Part shown: piece after piece, positions 33,041 to 43,314 of the stretch | How the letters are laid out: the number at the start of each line of letters is the position of its first letter | Position numbering within the stretch: position 1 is the first letter of the stretch | Assembly (NCBI RefSeq): GCF_032854445.1 | Contig: NC_088306.1 | Coordinates: 11,963,386 to 12,027,385 of the forward strand | DNA from: Liolophura sinensis | Taxonomy: Eukaryota > Mollusca > Polyplacophora > Chitonida > Chitonidae | Reading direction: 5' to 3' | DNA: 64,000 nt | Position numbers and translations under genes: made by a program | Notes under the pieces: model-generated | What the model was told of the DNA's origin: nothing | Seen by the model: only the letters and a program-made list of their open reading frames with translations | Databases searched by the model: none

Positions 33041-34770
33041 ATATTTTTGCGAGTTGTCCGTTAGCCTATGTTCAGATCAGTGACTTCAGTTAAAAGAACG
33101 AGCGTTTAGTGGAATCGTTTGCCAACAACAAAAGACCTGATTTCAGTCTGCTCTTCTATTCGCGGATATCCTCCGCCTATAAAATTAGCATGATGAAGGC
33201 TGACTGGTATACAGTTTACTTATTCAACACTTGTATCTTTAGTGAGAGGAAGTGTCAGGTGTGGGGAGAAAGTCAGGGGGGGGGGGGGGGGGAGATTGTC
33301 TGCTTCCCTGGGGATAATATGGGAGGAAAACATAGCGGACATTTAAGGCTAAGACACGATTTTTAGGGGTGTGTGATGGTATTTGTAGTCTTTAGAAAAC
33401 ACTGATCCTTTCTAAAGGGTTCAAAACAACGAAAGTAGGCTACTCCTCAGACTCGACACATGTTTAGAGGCAATAGTATGCTCTCTGTTGCCCATTTCCT
33501 CGTTTACGCTTTTGCAAAGCGAGAAAGTACAATGCGGTAAATACACGCCACATGCGATAAACTCCTCCCAGTGATCTGTCTCTTCTACCATCGCTCTTTC
33601 CAGGTGATGCAACCCCTCGCCTCCTTGCCATGCGTCATGTGTCCCCTGACATACGCCATTAAAACCCAGTTGCCATTAGAGCAGGAGGGAACAGACAAAG
33701 GCAAATTCCAACCTCGCTCCACCGCGCTGCTGTCCACACCATGTTTAGATGTTTTCACCTCCTACCCTCGTTGTACATGTATTTGTTTGCCCTTATACGG
33801 TCATCTTCTTTACCACCTGGTGCAAGCTCTCTCTACGTTCATCTTCATTAATCACCTTACCATCGTCACTCCTACCTTACTATCCCCATGCAGAGATCCG
33901 TAGCTTCCCGTCTACTACCTCTCCTGAGAAAGCACACAAATGTTACGCAGATTCCTAATCAACGTAATCCAGAAAGACCAACGGGAACGACCGTGTCATT
34001 GTAAGCAGTAACAGGTTTTTCTTGAAAGGTACTGTGACAAACCGGGGAGGCCACAGTTCTGAACGAAGCGGGAAGGTGAATTTACGAGCTAACTGTTGCC
34101 AAATTCGTGGATGGAGGCCACATTTTAAGTTTGGGGACAATTTATCCTTTACCTCCTGATGATCGTTAAGATTTATACGACACCAGGTATTTTCGTGGTA
34201 CTTTTTCTGTCCTTGCAAATGCGAGACTCGTTAGTTGATGCCGTAAATTTGTGCAACATCTGAATATTAATGAATAAGCGGGCCAGATTTTACCGTTGAT
34301 TGAGATGGGGTTTTAAGTGTGGAAACTACGGTAGTTATCGTAACTTGGGGGTGATGGCTGACGCCGGCCAGCTCATATATTGCTGAAGTACTTTTTTTCC
34401 GTTACAATGCGAGACTAGTTAGTTGACACCATGGCTTTGTGTAACATCTGAATATTACCTTTTACTTGTAAGAGAAAACTAGATGTCTTTCGCAGGGTAT
34501 AGAATCGATAGATTCGAATGGCCTGTTATGGAGAAAGTAATCCTACCCGGACCCGTTATCATCAGTACTATCCCGGGAGCTCTCGGTTTTATTTTTACTA
34601 CATAAAAATATATAATTGAAGATTGGCAGTTGGTTCATCCAGCGCCCAGCATCCCAATGGCTCTTTGTTCTCATGCTCTTCCCAGCATCCTCCTACGACA
34701 ATACTTAATGATTGGGTTTTCGTTAGTTTCATTAGTTTACTTCCTAGCACTCATGTCACAGCCTCGTAAA
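33041..34770. other. Unannotated region with a G17 tract
   Basis: No gene was recognised. A 17-base G run lies at 33276-33292. An open frame at 33571-33903 (110 codons) has no recognisable family and no conserved features. Confidence 0.5.
33276..33292 (+). repeat. Poly-G tract (17 G)
   Basis: An uninterrupted G run able to form a G-quadruplex; assembly length may be unreliable here. Confidence 0.85.
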
Positions 34771-34840
34771 ATTTATTATCATTCCTTTGTCTCGTCCGGT
34801 CGTCCGTCCCCGTGGCTTCCTCCCCATCGTTGTTGCTGCC

Positions 34841-35000
34841 ATGTCTTCTCGTCAGTCCACTGTTCCTGGCTCTCTGTTCTGCAGTGCGGCGGAATCCCGT
34901 AGATTACCATGCTCTACATAATGGACTACTCTACAGTCAGCTACAGCAAATGGACAATAATATTAGCGAAATCGAGCTTCTCTTATCGGACTCCGCCTAG
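34841..35000 (+). pseudogene. Coding-like relic of unknown origin
   Basis: From an ATG at 34841 the frame reads MSSRQSTVPGSLFCSAA. A +1 shift there leads into RRNPVDYHALHNGLLYSQLQ and QMDNNISEIELLLSDSA, ending in TAG at 34998-35000. The balanced composition looks coding, but no family was recognised. CTCTCTGTTCTGCAG just before the second part could be a splice acceptor, making it a terminal exon instead. Without homologues, this stays a guess. Confidence 0.25.
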
Positions 35001-35021
35001 AGCACCTCAGTGGGCTCATGT

Positions 35022-35166
35022 CTCTTCGGCCGTACGTGGGAAGGATGGTCGTGGGTTTCCCCCGAGCTCTGCCCAGTTTCCACCCACCATAATGCTGACC
35101 GCCGTCGTATAAGTGAAATATTCTTGAGTAGGGCGTAAAACACCAATCAAATAAATAAATAAATAA
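35022..35166 (+). mobile_element. SINE, 5'-truncated, 14-bp target-site duplication
   Basis: It runs from about TCGGCCGTACGTGGGAAGGA to AATAAATAAATAAATAA. CAGTGGGCTCATGT is repeated exactly at 35008-35021 and 35167-35180. Confidence 0.9.
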
Positions 35167-35544
35167 CAGTGGGCTCATGTATCATTTGGAGACTTTCTTT
35201 TGGCCCTCCATGCCGCTGCACTACAGGAAATTGAGCGCGGTCACCGCATTTGGGGTTTTTGAATTTGGAGTCCCGGGGAGTCGTCGGTTTTCTTTAGTAA
35301 GAAATATAAAACACCCTGAACCAACCCATTTTGGTTTTACTGGTCGGCATCGTCGCTGGGTCTGCCACATTTGTCTGCTCCTATTTTTTGTCGGAAAGCG
35401 GGATCATCCAAAGTATTCCTGCCCACGTCTCCGATAGACAAACCGCCCGCCCGCTGTTGATTTTGGTGGTGCTGAGACCGCCGACATGGCGTTGCAGACC
35501 TTCCACACTATCCAAGGCACAGGCGCTTATACCATATGGCGGCA

Positions 35545-35672
35545 CGCTCTATAAATCGAGCGAGTCTCATCTCTGTAACGGCTTAGCCACTCTACACTCG
35601 GAAAGGTAGCGTTGTGAAGGTCCCGCTGGTTTACGCCGACACGCTCTATAGTTCGAGTGTGTCAGATTTCCC
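35545..35672 (+). repeat. Outlying relic of the 101-bp array
   Basis: GGCACGCTCTATAAATCGAGCGAGTCTC, AACGGCTTAGCCACTC, GCGTTGTGAAGG and CTGGTTTACGCCGACACGCT follow the order of the diverged units at 29420-31700 (GGTACGCTCTACGGACCGAG and so on). It lies 2.5 kb beyond the array end. Confidence 0.5.
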
Positions 35673-37122
35673 TTTCGGTTGGGCGAGAAAACATCACACA
35701 TGGCGGCTACTTCCGTCGGTTTCCTTCATGTGCACTTACACACCAGCTGTACCCGACCCCCATAAACCATATAAATTAATAACTGTATAAATACAATAAA
35801 CCTGTATTTTTCCGATTTTAATACTGCGCATACTATTTTTGTATGATAATCGGTCCCATAACTGTCTAATTCTGCTTTATTCTGGGTGAGGGGCAATATC
35901 TTGATCGTGTTAAATATGATCGCCACGTTGGATATATGAACAGCGGCAATCAAAGCGCAACTGAGGTACATATTTTCATTATCGACAACTTACATACTAG
36001 CAACTGCTGTAGTGTTATCCGAACTAGCCGTTCTAAAGGCGCTAACTAAGGGTAGCGTAGGCAAAATAATCTGTACGTGCCGGTAAAACACACACATACG
36101 CGTGATAAATCTCCAGGTTCTTTTAAAACCCGCATCTGGAGAAACGGTCGAACTGTATGACTGTGAGTTCTATTTAACATTATAACGGCGTGAGCTGCCG
36201 CAAGGTGAGGACAGCTTGAACTGAGCGGCGTGGCAGATCTACGTGCACGTAGGCCTGCGCTGGATGTCTGCATGAGACTGCGTGAAGTGACTATAACAAA
36301 GGTGCGTAGGTATTGTCTGCTGTAGGCGTATGCATAATCATTATTTACATCTTTATTTGGGAAGTAAATATATCTAGGCTAACATACCGTGGACTAGGAC
36401 TATAGACATGTACCTACATATACATGTAGTCTGCTATACTGGAATGCGTTGCTAAATAGAAAGGCATGTTCCGTTATTAAAAAGCGTGAGAGGGTGCCTG
36501 TATCCTTAAAACATGCATGATTGAATGAGCCCAAACTTGAAGAGTTTATATACACGCAAAAGGCTCAGTCTGGGGTTGATGGGGTGGGTAGGAGAGGGAT
36601 ATAGATAGGATGTTTATAATGGGAACGGGGCGAGGCGTGGGGAGCGTGTCGGACGGAGGTGACCGCTTGTGACATGTATCTGCACGAAAGCCAGTAGAGT
36701 AGTAGCAGTACCGTACCATGCGTACAGAAAGTCTTTTTGCAGGAAGACAGAATAAACTTGTTAGAGGTGGGAGTGATCGGATTCACGCCTCGGAGTGAGT
36801 GAGTCAGATCGATCGTGCATACTGTGTGGCAGAACACCTGGGTTTTGAAAGCAAGCGTAAGTCCCTTCCGTATTTTTAATTTTAGTGGTTTCTGTTGGAA
36901 CCCGGTAGATATTTTAAGTTACGGTAACTGGAGGTATTACACAAAGAAGATTTCCCGCCTTTTACTGCAGAATAGAAAGCTGGATATTGTTACAGTAAGA
37001 CTTTTTTTATTGCTTTACATCACGAAATCATGATGATATATAGTCATGTCGTGGAGCAGAGGCGATTATTGGTAGAGCCACCGAGTTCAACTACATTTTA
37101 CAGGAGCACGAAAGAGCCTCGT

Positions 37123-37163
37123 GCAACAACAACAACAACGTCAGCAACAACAACAACAGCAAT
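37123..37163. repeat. (CAA)n microsatellite
   Basis: Interrupted CAA/CAG run: CAACAACAACAACAACGTCA then GCAACAACAACAACAGC. Confidence 0.8.
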
Positions 37164-38047
37164 CACATTCTCTTTTCCAGTCGGTGGGGCTATTAATTAT
37201 CATGTATAGTAGCAGTGAGGTGTTATGAGAATGTCTCAGAATTAGACCGCTCGTATGTTTTAAGCGCTAAAAACGCCAGCAAACCTTAAAACTGCTGTGG
37301 TGGTGAATGGGTTGAGCGGCCAAATGACCGGATGAGAAACCTGCATGGTAGAAAACCCAAATGAGCGGGTATCATGGCAGCGATAAATGCCGATTGCATA
37401 AAAAAAAAACAAAAAAAAAAACAACTAGCCTATAAATTGAGCCAAACTCAACGTATTCGGGAAGAAGAGAAGAGATTCTTGGCTAATTTTACATCACCAA
37501 TCATTGATTTTAGTACATGTGTCTTCACCGTGAGGGGGTTAGTCGTATGCAACTCTTAAGCAGACTGTCGTCGTGCGTGATCAGCGGATATAATCCACCA
37601 TTGCTAAAACGCAAAGTGGCCAACGAAACGGTATGTGAGACACATTCTGGTTACTTTTCTGGAAATGGTTTACCAAATGTCTTGAATTTGCATTTAAAGT
37701 GAAATCTGGATTGAATTCGCTTTGTGTAGTGTTAATGAATTAAAAAAGCAAAACTTTTATATTTGGAAACAACAGATGGAAAGAAAGGAATGGTTATGGT
37801 ACATTTGTATTTATGAAAGTTAAAAATGCTAAGACATCCTATAAATGAATGCATGATTATGGCTTTACATCACCTGGGAAATATTGCAGCTATAAAACAT
37901 AGGAAAAAAAAAACATAAATGTGGAGTACTTTATGATAAAGTTCTTTTGTTATTATACCTCTAAATCATCCTAGTAAATACATGATAGAAATTTTTTTAG
38001 CTACATTTGTAGTAATTGTTTCTATTCGTATAACCTTTTCCTCACTG

Positions 38048-38306
38048 TTAAACGTAAAGATAAACAGACTTAACATCAGCCTTTGACAAATTTATATGTT
38101 TTTCTTCCTTTTTAGCAACTGGTAATTTAGTGAGTTTGCCATCTTTGACACTATAGCTAGCATTTACCACAGTGATTTTACTGAGGACGTTAGTGCTCTG
38201 ACTGGTACCTTTCTGGCATGCCCATACATTTACGAAGTGTTCAGTTGACAACAATTTCGTTTTGGTAACAAATTTGTTGATTTTGAGTTTGACCTTGCAG
38301 ACTTGC
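38048..38306 (-). CDS. Weak candidate exon or relic, unknown protein
   Basis: On the - strand about 85 codons stay open, with TKLLSTEHFVNVWACQKGTS in the middle and ending LSKADVKSVYLYV plus stop. The residue mix is protein-like and not repetitive, but there is no recognisable family, no ATG-led gene and no neighbouring exon. It may be chance or a decayed gene. Confidence 0.2.
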
Positions 38307-39726
38307 CTTTAGTCACAGATATAATGTGTTGGTTTTTGCACAAGAGGATAACTTTGACGGTGAGAAGTTTTAGAGAGAATAAGGCATGCCACTCAAGTTT
38401 TCAACTGAATTATTCAATCTGAATTTAACTTGTAAGTATGCATACAGTTTGAATTTTAAACATCAGACTTAAACCCTGTAATGTAATGCATTAATACTAT
38501 CTTATTAACATACTTTAACACTGAACACATACAATTTTTGTTATTGTCTTGTAAATGTCCTTAAACATCATTTTGGCTAAAATGGACAAAGGAGATAACT
38601 CATCCGTCACATAAAGGGGTATAGACTTGGCGCTAATTGGCTGACAGGAGAGATCTTGTAGCCCCGATAAGGCTTGAATAAATGTACCATACCTAAAAAT
38701 TCATCATAAGCAAGGCGTAGCCTGGACCTGCCTATCTCTCACATCAGCCAATTAGAATCAGTTTTGTATCCCTGTCATCAGCTTGTCACATTTTATCCTT
38801 AGGTAAAGATAAAGATTTTACCCCGAGATGTCATGAAGTCGAGTTCTAATGAAGCATTATTAAATTGGTCAGCTTCAGTTCCATTTTCTTGTTTAGACGT
38901 TCATAGCCTTTCAGAATTTGTTCCAGTTAAAACACTGATAGTTTTCAGTGATAATCCATACAAAATGTTGCTAAATTTAGTTTGATGTCAGTGATTTTCC
39001 CTCAGGAAATGAATACATCACTTGCTTGTTTCTGTATATAATTTGATACTAAATACATGCATGTTATGAAAATATGCTATGTCCATTTCAGCATGAAATC
39101 TTCAAAAGCTGCCCGTCCTCATGTGACAGGTCAGGCATGCATTTTTTGTGGGTCATCTTAATCTTTTCCCCACTGACATTCAATTGTGGTCAATTTCATT
39201 TTTAATTGATGTTAATTAATTTTATAATGCATCTTGGAAAAGTCAGAAAAAACATGACCTGTGGAGAACTTTAAAAAAACATGACCTGTTGCATGGTCTT
39301 CCTTGTTTAGGCAATACATGGTAAAAGCCCATCTTAGCCTCTGCAATCAATTGTCCACCTGTCAAATATAGCTCTTGCATTGACTGTTTACAGCTGTTCT
39401 ATCCTACAACAAGCCATGGCTCAATAAATGAGTGAAAACAACATGCTAATGTCACTAGCCAAGCAGGCTTTCTAGTTTTGGCTGCATTTCATCATGAAGA
39501 ACTTACGTGCATGTAGATATTTCTGTGCATTTACATGGTAAGGGAGATAACTCCTTCTCTTATTTGAGAGCAAGCTTTCACTTTGCAGTGCAGCCTGCGT
39601 TCATAATGTTTGCATATGTGTGTTTATGTCATGGGCCATATTAGCTTGTGTAATACAAGGAACATGTACATACCACCACTGTCTCTAAAAAGCCTTAAGT
39701 TGCCAGTCACCTGGGTACTCATGTAC

Positions 39727-39920
39727 TGACCCAGAAGTCTCTCGCCAATGTGGTCAGTGTGAGATCAAATCTAGCTCATGCTAGCTTCCCCTCCTGTCAG
39801 TACGTACCAAGGTCTGCCAGCAACCTGCAGATGGCCGTGGATTTCCCGTGGGCGCTGTCTGGCTTCTTCCTACACAGTGAAATATTCTTGAGTATGGCGT
39901 AAAAAAAAGTCAAATAAATT
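39727..39920 (+). mobile_element. SINE, diverged
   Basis: It contains TGACCCAGAAGTCTCTCGCC, GGTCTGCCAGCAACCTGCAG and GAAATATTCTTGAGTATGGC, with a decayed A-rich tail. Confidence 0.8.
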
Positions 39921-40445
39921 CAAGTTTTTGAACTGTGGAGGACAGATTGCTGAGCCGTACAAAAGTGCAGTTAATATATATTTTATGCTGTTACTTGGCT
40001 TTTATAAATTCATCATCCTTCTCCAAAAGTTCTCATGTGTTAGGGTGTGCAGCATAAAGTTTATGATACAAATATGTAAAAAAAAACAATTCCCCCCCCC
40101 CTTCTCTCTTGGTGGGAAAAAATGGAAGAAGGAAAAAAATTCCACAGGAATGCTTCTGGTCTTCATCCTTGCCAGACAGAAATGGCAGTGGAAACTTGTA
40201 TAAAAGTAGCAGTGCTTAAATTGTAATTCAGAAAAAGAAACCAAAATAGTTTGCAACTCCATATGTATGTTTAGTGTATTTACACAAGAAGACCACAAGT
40301 GACAGTGGTTTTAACCTGACCCTTGCAGCAGTCATCAAATCTAGTCCATGCAGAGTTGAAAGTCACTCGACACTGGCAAGCCCTTAATCTGTAGGACTGC
40401 CATGAGAATTATTTAATACCATAGAAATACAGGCTAATTTTCTAG

Positions 40446-40690
40446 CACAGTAGGTAATACCACCATCTCAGCATGCCCCAGGAAGGTTAATTAAATACAC
40501 TGTAGCTGTCACCCCTGTGAGGTTAGGGGTTACCCCCCCCCCCCCACCCACCCACCCACCCACCAAGTTAACACTGTGGGTCATATCATCATCTTAGCAT
40601 GCCCCAGGAAGGTGAATTAAATACATTGTAGCTGTCATCCTTGTGAGGTTAAGGTTTAAGGGCCCCCCAAGTTAACACTGTGGGTAATAC
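40446..40690. repeat. Two-copy tandem repeat, about 120 bp
   Basis: GCATGCCCCAGGAAGGT, AATTAAATACA and TGTAGCTGTCA recur in order in two adjacent copies, with a C/ACCC-rich expansion (about 40531-40564) in the first. Confidence 0.75.
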
Positions 40691-41891
40691 TTTATGCACC
40701 TGCTATTATCACCCCAGCAGCAGCCAAGAGTTCGTCTGCATGCAAACCTGCAGCCAGACATTTGTATTCTTTCTTAAATTTATAGTACCAGCTATTTCTT
40801 TTGGTTTCAACACCTGGTATATAGTGAAGTGGCTTTGGGTTGGGCAGTGGGTGAAATTGTGAAAAAGTAAAGTAGAGACATTTTTGTCCTGTATTACAGT
40901 ATCTCCCTGCCAAAATCTCTAAAGGAACAGAGGGTAGAATATTAGTATCAGACAGCAGGGATTAAGGATAAGCTTAATAAGTTAATAAGATAAGTTGGTG
41001 TAGTATTTTCTTTCTTATCATAGGGTTTTTATGTCTTTAGACAGAATTAGCAAACTAAGACTCCCTGCAGGTTGTCTGTGTTACTTAATACTGACACATA
41101 TGAACAAACAGGTGATAAAGGTCTAAACTGTAACCATTAGTTTTACTCAGTGAAAAAGAAGGCACAAGAAGCTCTTTGCTAGAAACAGGCCCACATGTGG
41201 TTATAAAACCACAGACATGTGTATGTAACACCCAAGCTGGTCAGTGAAAGGGAATGGTGTGCTTTAGGCAGAGGTTGTGCACTCAAACTTTTCGCATTAG
41301 AATACAGGAATTTTGCTTTTCACTGCTTGTATTTGGGTGCAGGACTGTACTGTTTGGACATCTTTGTAATAATGTTCCTATGGTAGCTTATGATTGTCCT
41401 CTGGGTAAGTAGTTTCTGTCTTTGTTTAATGGTTCAGTGTATTGTTAATAAACAGACACTGCATATTCATTGCCATGTAATTGAGGTGTCCCAGGAGTGT
41501 CCAGCGTTCTGGGTTTCTTGTGCAGCATTTACGTAACCAATGCTTTCCAGGGAACTTCTTCAGCTGAACAAGTTTCTCTGAGGTGTACATCACTCCCGCT
41601 ACAAAAACTTTAAATCTTTAAACGGACCTGACGGTAATTGTGGAAATTCAATGTTGACTATCATTGCTTGCAATGACATGTTGCTGTTCTTGGTAGCTGC
41701 AGAATGAAAGACTGTTTGTTCAGTTTTATTTTCTGTCTATTTTTACTTTTGTTTTTTGAGTTTGTCATTTACAAATACATGTACATGTAACTCTTGCTTT
41801 CAGTCATTATTGTTAGTACACATATTGTTTCCAAATTCTCGGATAACTTGTTGTAGGGCATCATTCCTTCAGATTTGTTATTTTCTTCTAG

Positions 41892-41948
41892 GACATGCCA
41901 TAAAGACGAACGAGGCGTGAGAAATCGTGACAAACGCCAAACTCAGCA
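41892..41948 (+). other. 5' UTR segment of zinc-finger gene A with minimal uORF
   Basis: TTATTTTCTTCTAG at 41878-41891 is a strong 3' splice-site match, so the leader next to the coding start is probably 57 nt. It holds ATG CCA TAA at 41895-41903, a two-codon upstream ORF. The upstream exon was not located. Confidence 0.5.
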
Positions 41949-43314
41949 ATGTCCAGTAAAGACTGCATCCTTGTGTTGAGTGACTCCGACAGTGATGATG
42001 ATATTCAGATTGTGAAATCAGTGAAAGGAACAGGTGTGTTTCCAAGTCAAAGGCCACAGCCAGTTTTTCCACTGCAGTTAATTTTGAATAGTGGCGGTAT
42101 AAAGGTAAAAACAGAACCACAGGATGTAAAATCAGACCTGACACTGGCACAGCAGTTCCAGGAACGAAGCATACCTATTGAAGCAACTCTGAGAGATTCA
42201 CAGTTGGTGAAGAAAAAGTCTGACCAAGAGTCAAGGGAGCCAGAACCAGTAATCCAAAATCCAAGCCAAACATCACAAACAAACAAGCTGCCCAGCCAAA
42301 ATTTGGCTCCCTTCAACCAAGTGACACAAATTTCTCAGTCAAACCCATCTCTGGTTCAACCCTGTCAAACACCTCTTGAAGTTGCGCCTGTTGCCAGTCT
42401 GCAGCCAGCAACATCTTCTAATTCTCAACATCGACAGATTATTAGACCACATAAAGGTCCAAGTCAGACATCTATCATACTTGGGTATCCGCACACAATT
42501 GGTTCACCATTTGTGCTGGGACAACAGCCAGGACAGCTTCCACAGTTACACCAGCTACCAGTACACGTTCTACATCCATGTTCTGTTTCTCAGACAGAAC
42601 ATGTTGCACATCAGCCAGGGTCTATGAGGCAGTCAACATCTGTGGCACAGCCTAGATCTATTCCAGCACAGCTAAGGGCTGCTGCACCACAAAGTCATGT
42701 TCAAGCGCAGGTGGGTGCTGTTCCTCAACGGGCTCCTGTTATGCAACCAAGACCACTTTCAATGCAGTCAGCACCTCTTCCAGTACGGCCAGGAGCAGTT
42801 CCACAATCAGCAACTGTTTCACAGCCAGAAGTCGTTTCTCAGCCAGTTGTTTTGCAGTCATTACTTTCACCACATGTACAAACCTATGAACCTCCTGGGC
42901 CAAGTCAGCAGTCTATTGAAAGTCCAGACTCAACCAATGACATTTCTGCTACGTTTAACCTTCAACAACGCCAGCAACTGCCAAGGCCTCAACTGACCAC
43001 CTCTTCATCTATTCCTGGAAGGTTGCCAAGGAACCAAACAAACTTTCCACACTTTGATTCTGAAGCCATTTCAAAAAGCATAGGTCACATTGAACCGCCT
43101 GCTAGATTTCCTTCTGAAAAGCAAACATTACCAGGAAGGCTTTTACCAACCTCCCCAACCAGTCTTCCTGCACCATCTTATCTGCCAACAATGAATGCTC
43201 AGACTCTCCTACCTGGGTCTAGTTTGAGATATCAGAGAACTTCAACATCATCAAATCCAGGCATGTGTCAAGGACAAAAAAGCAGTAGTGGAAGTCCATT
43301 CCCAAAACCATTGG
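41949..43314 (+). CDS. Zinc-finger gene A, coding exon 1
   Basis: It encodes 455 codons plus one base, with the SIM-like start, VKTEP, and a long Pro/Gln-rich low-complexity tract (SVSQTEHVAHQPGSM, VPQSATVSQPEVVSQP). The ATG context is CAGCAATGT. The donor is TTGG/GTAAGT; reading on would stop within seven codons. Confidence 0.88.

Larger units (their letters stand above)
35673..41891. other. Long upstream region of zinc-finger gene A
   Basis: No supported gene lies in 6.2 kb. It holds a CAA/AAC microsatellite near 37123-37163, an A-rich run at 37398-37422, one SINE, a two-copy repeat at 40450-40690, and a weak minus-strand frame at 38048-38306. A candidate 5'-UTR donor AAGC/GTAAGT occurs at 36857, but no promoter could be placed. 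Confidence 0.5.
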
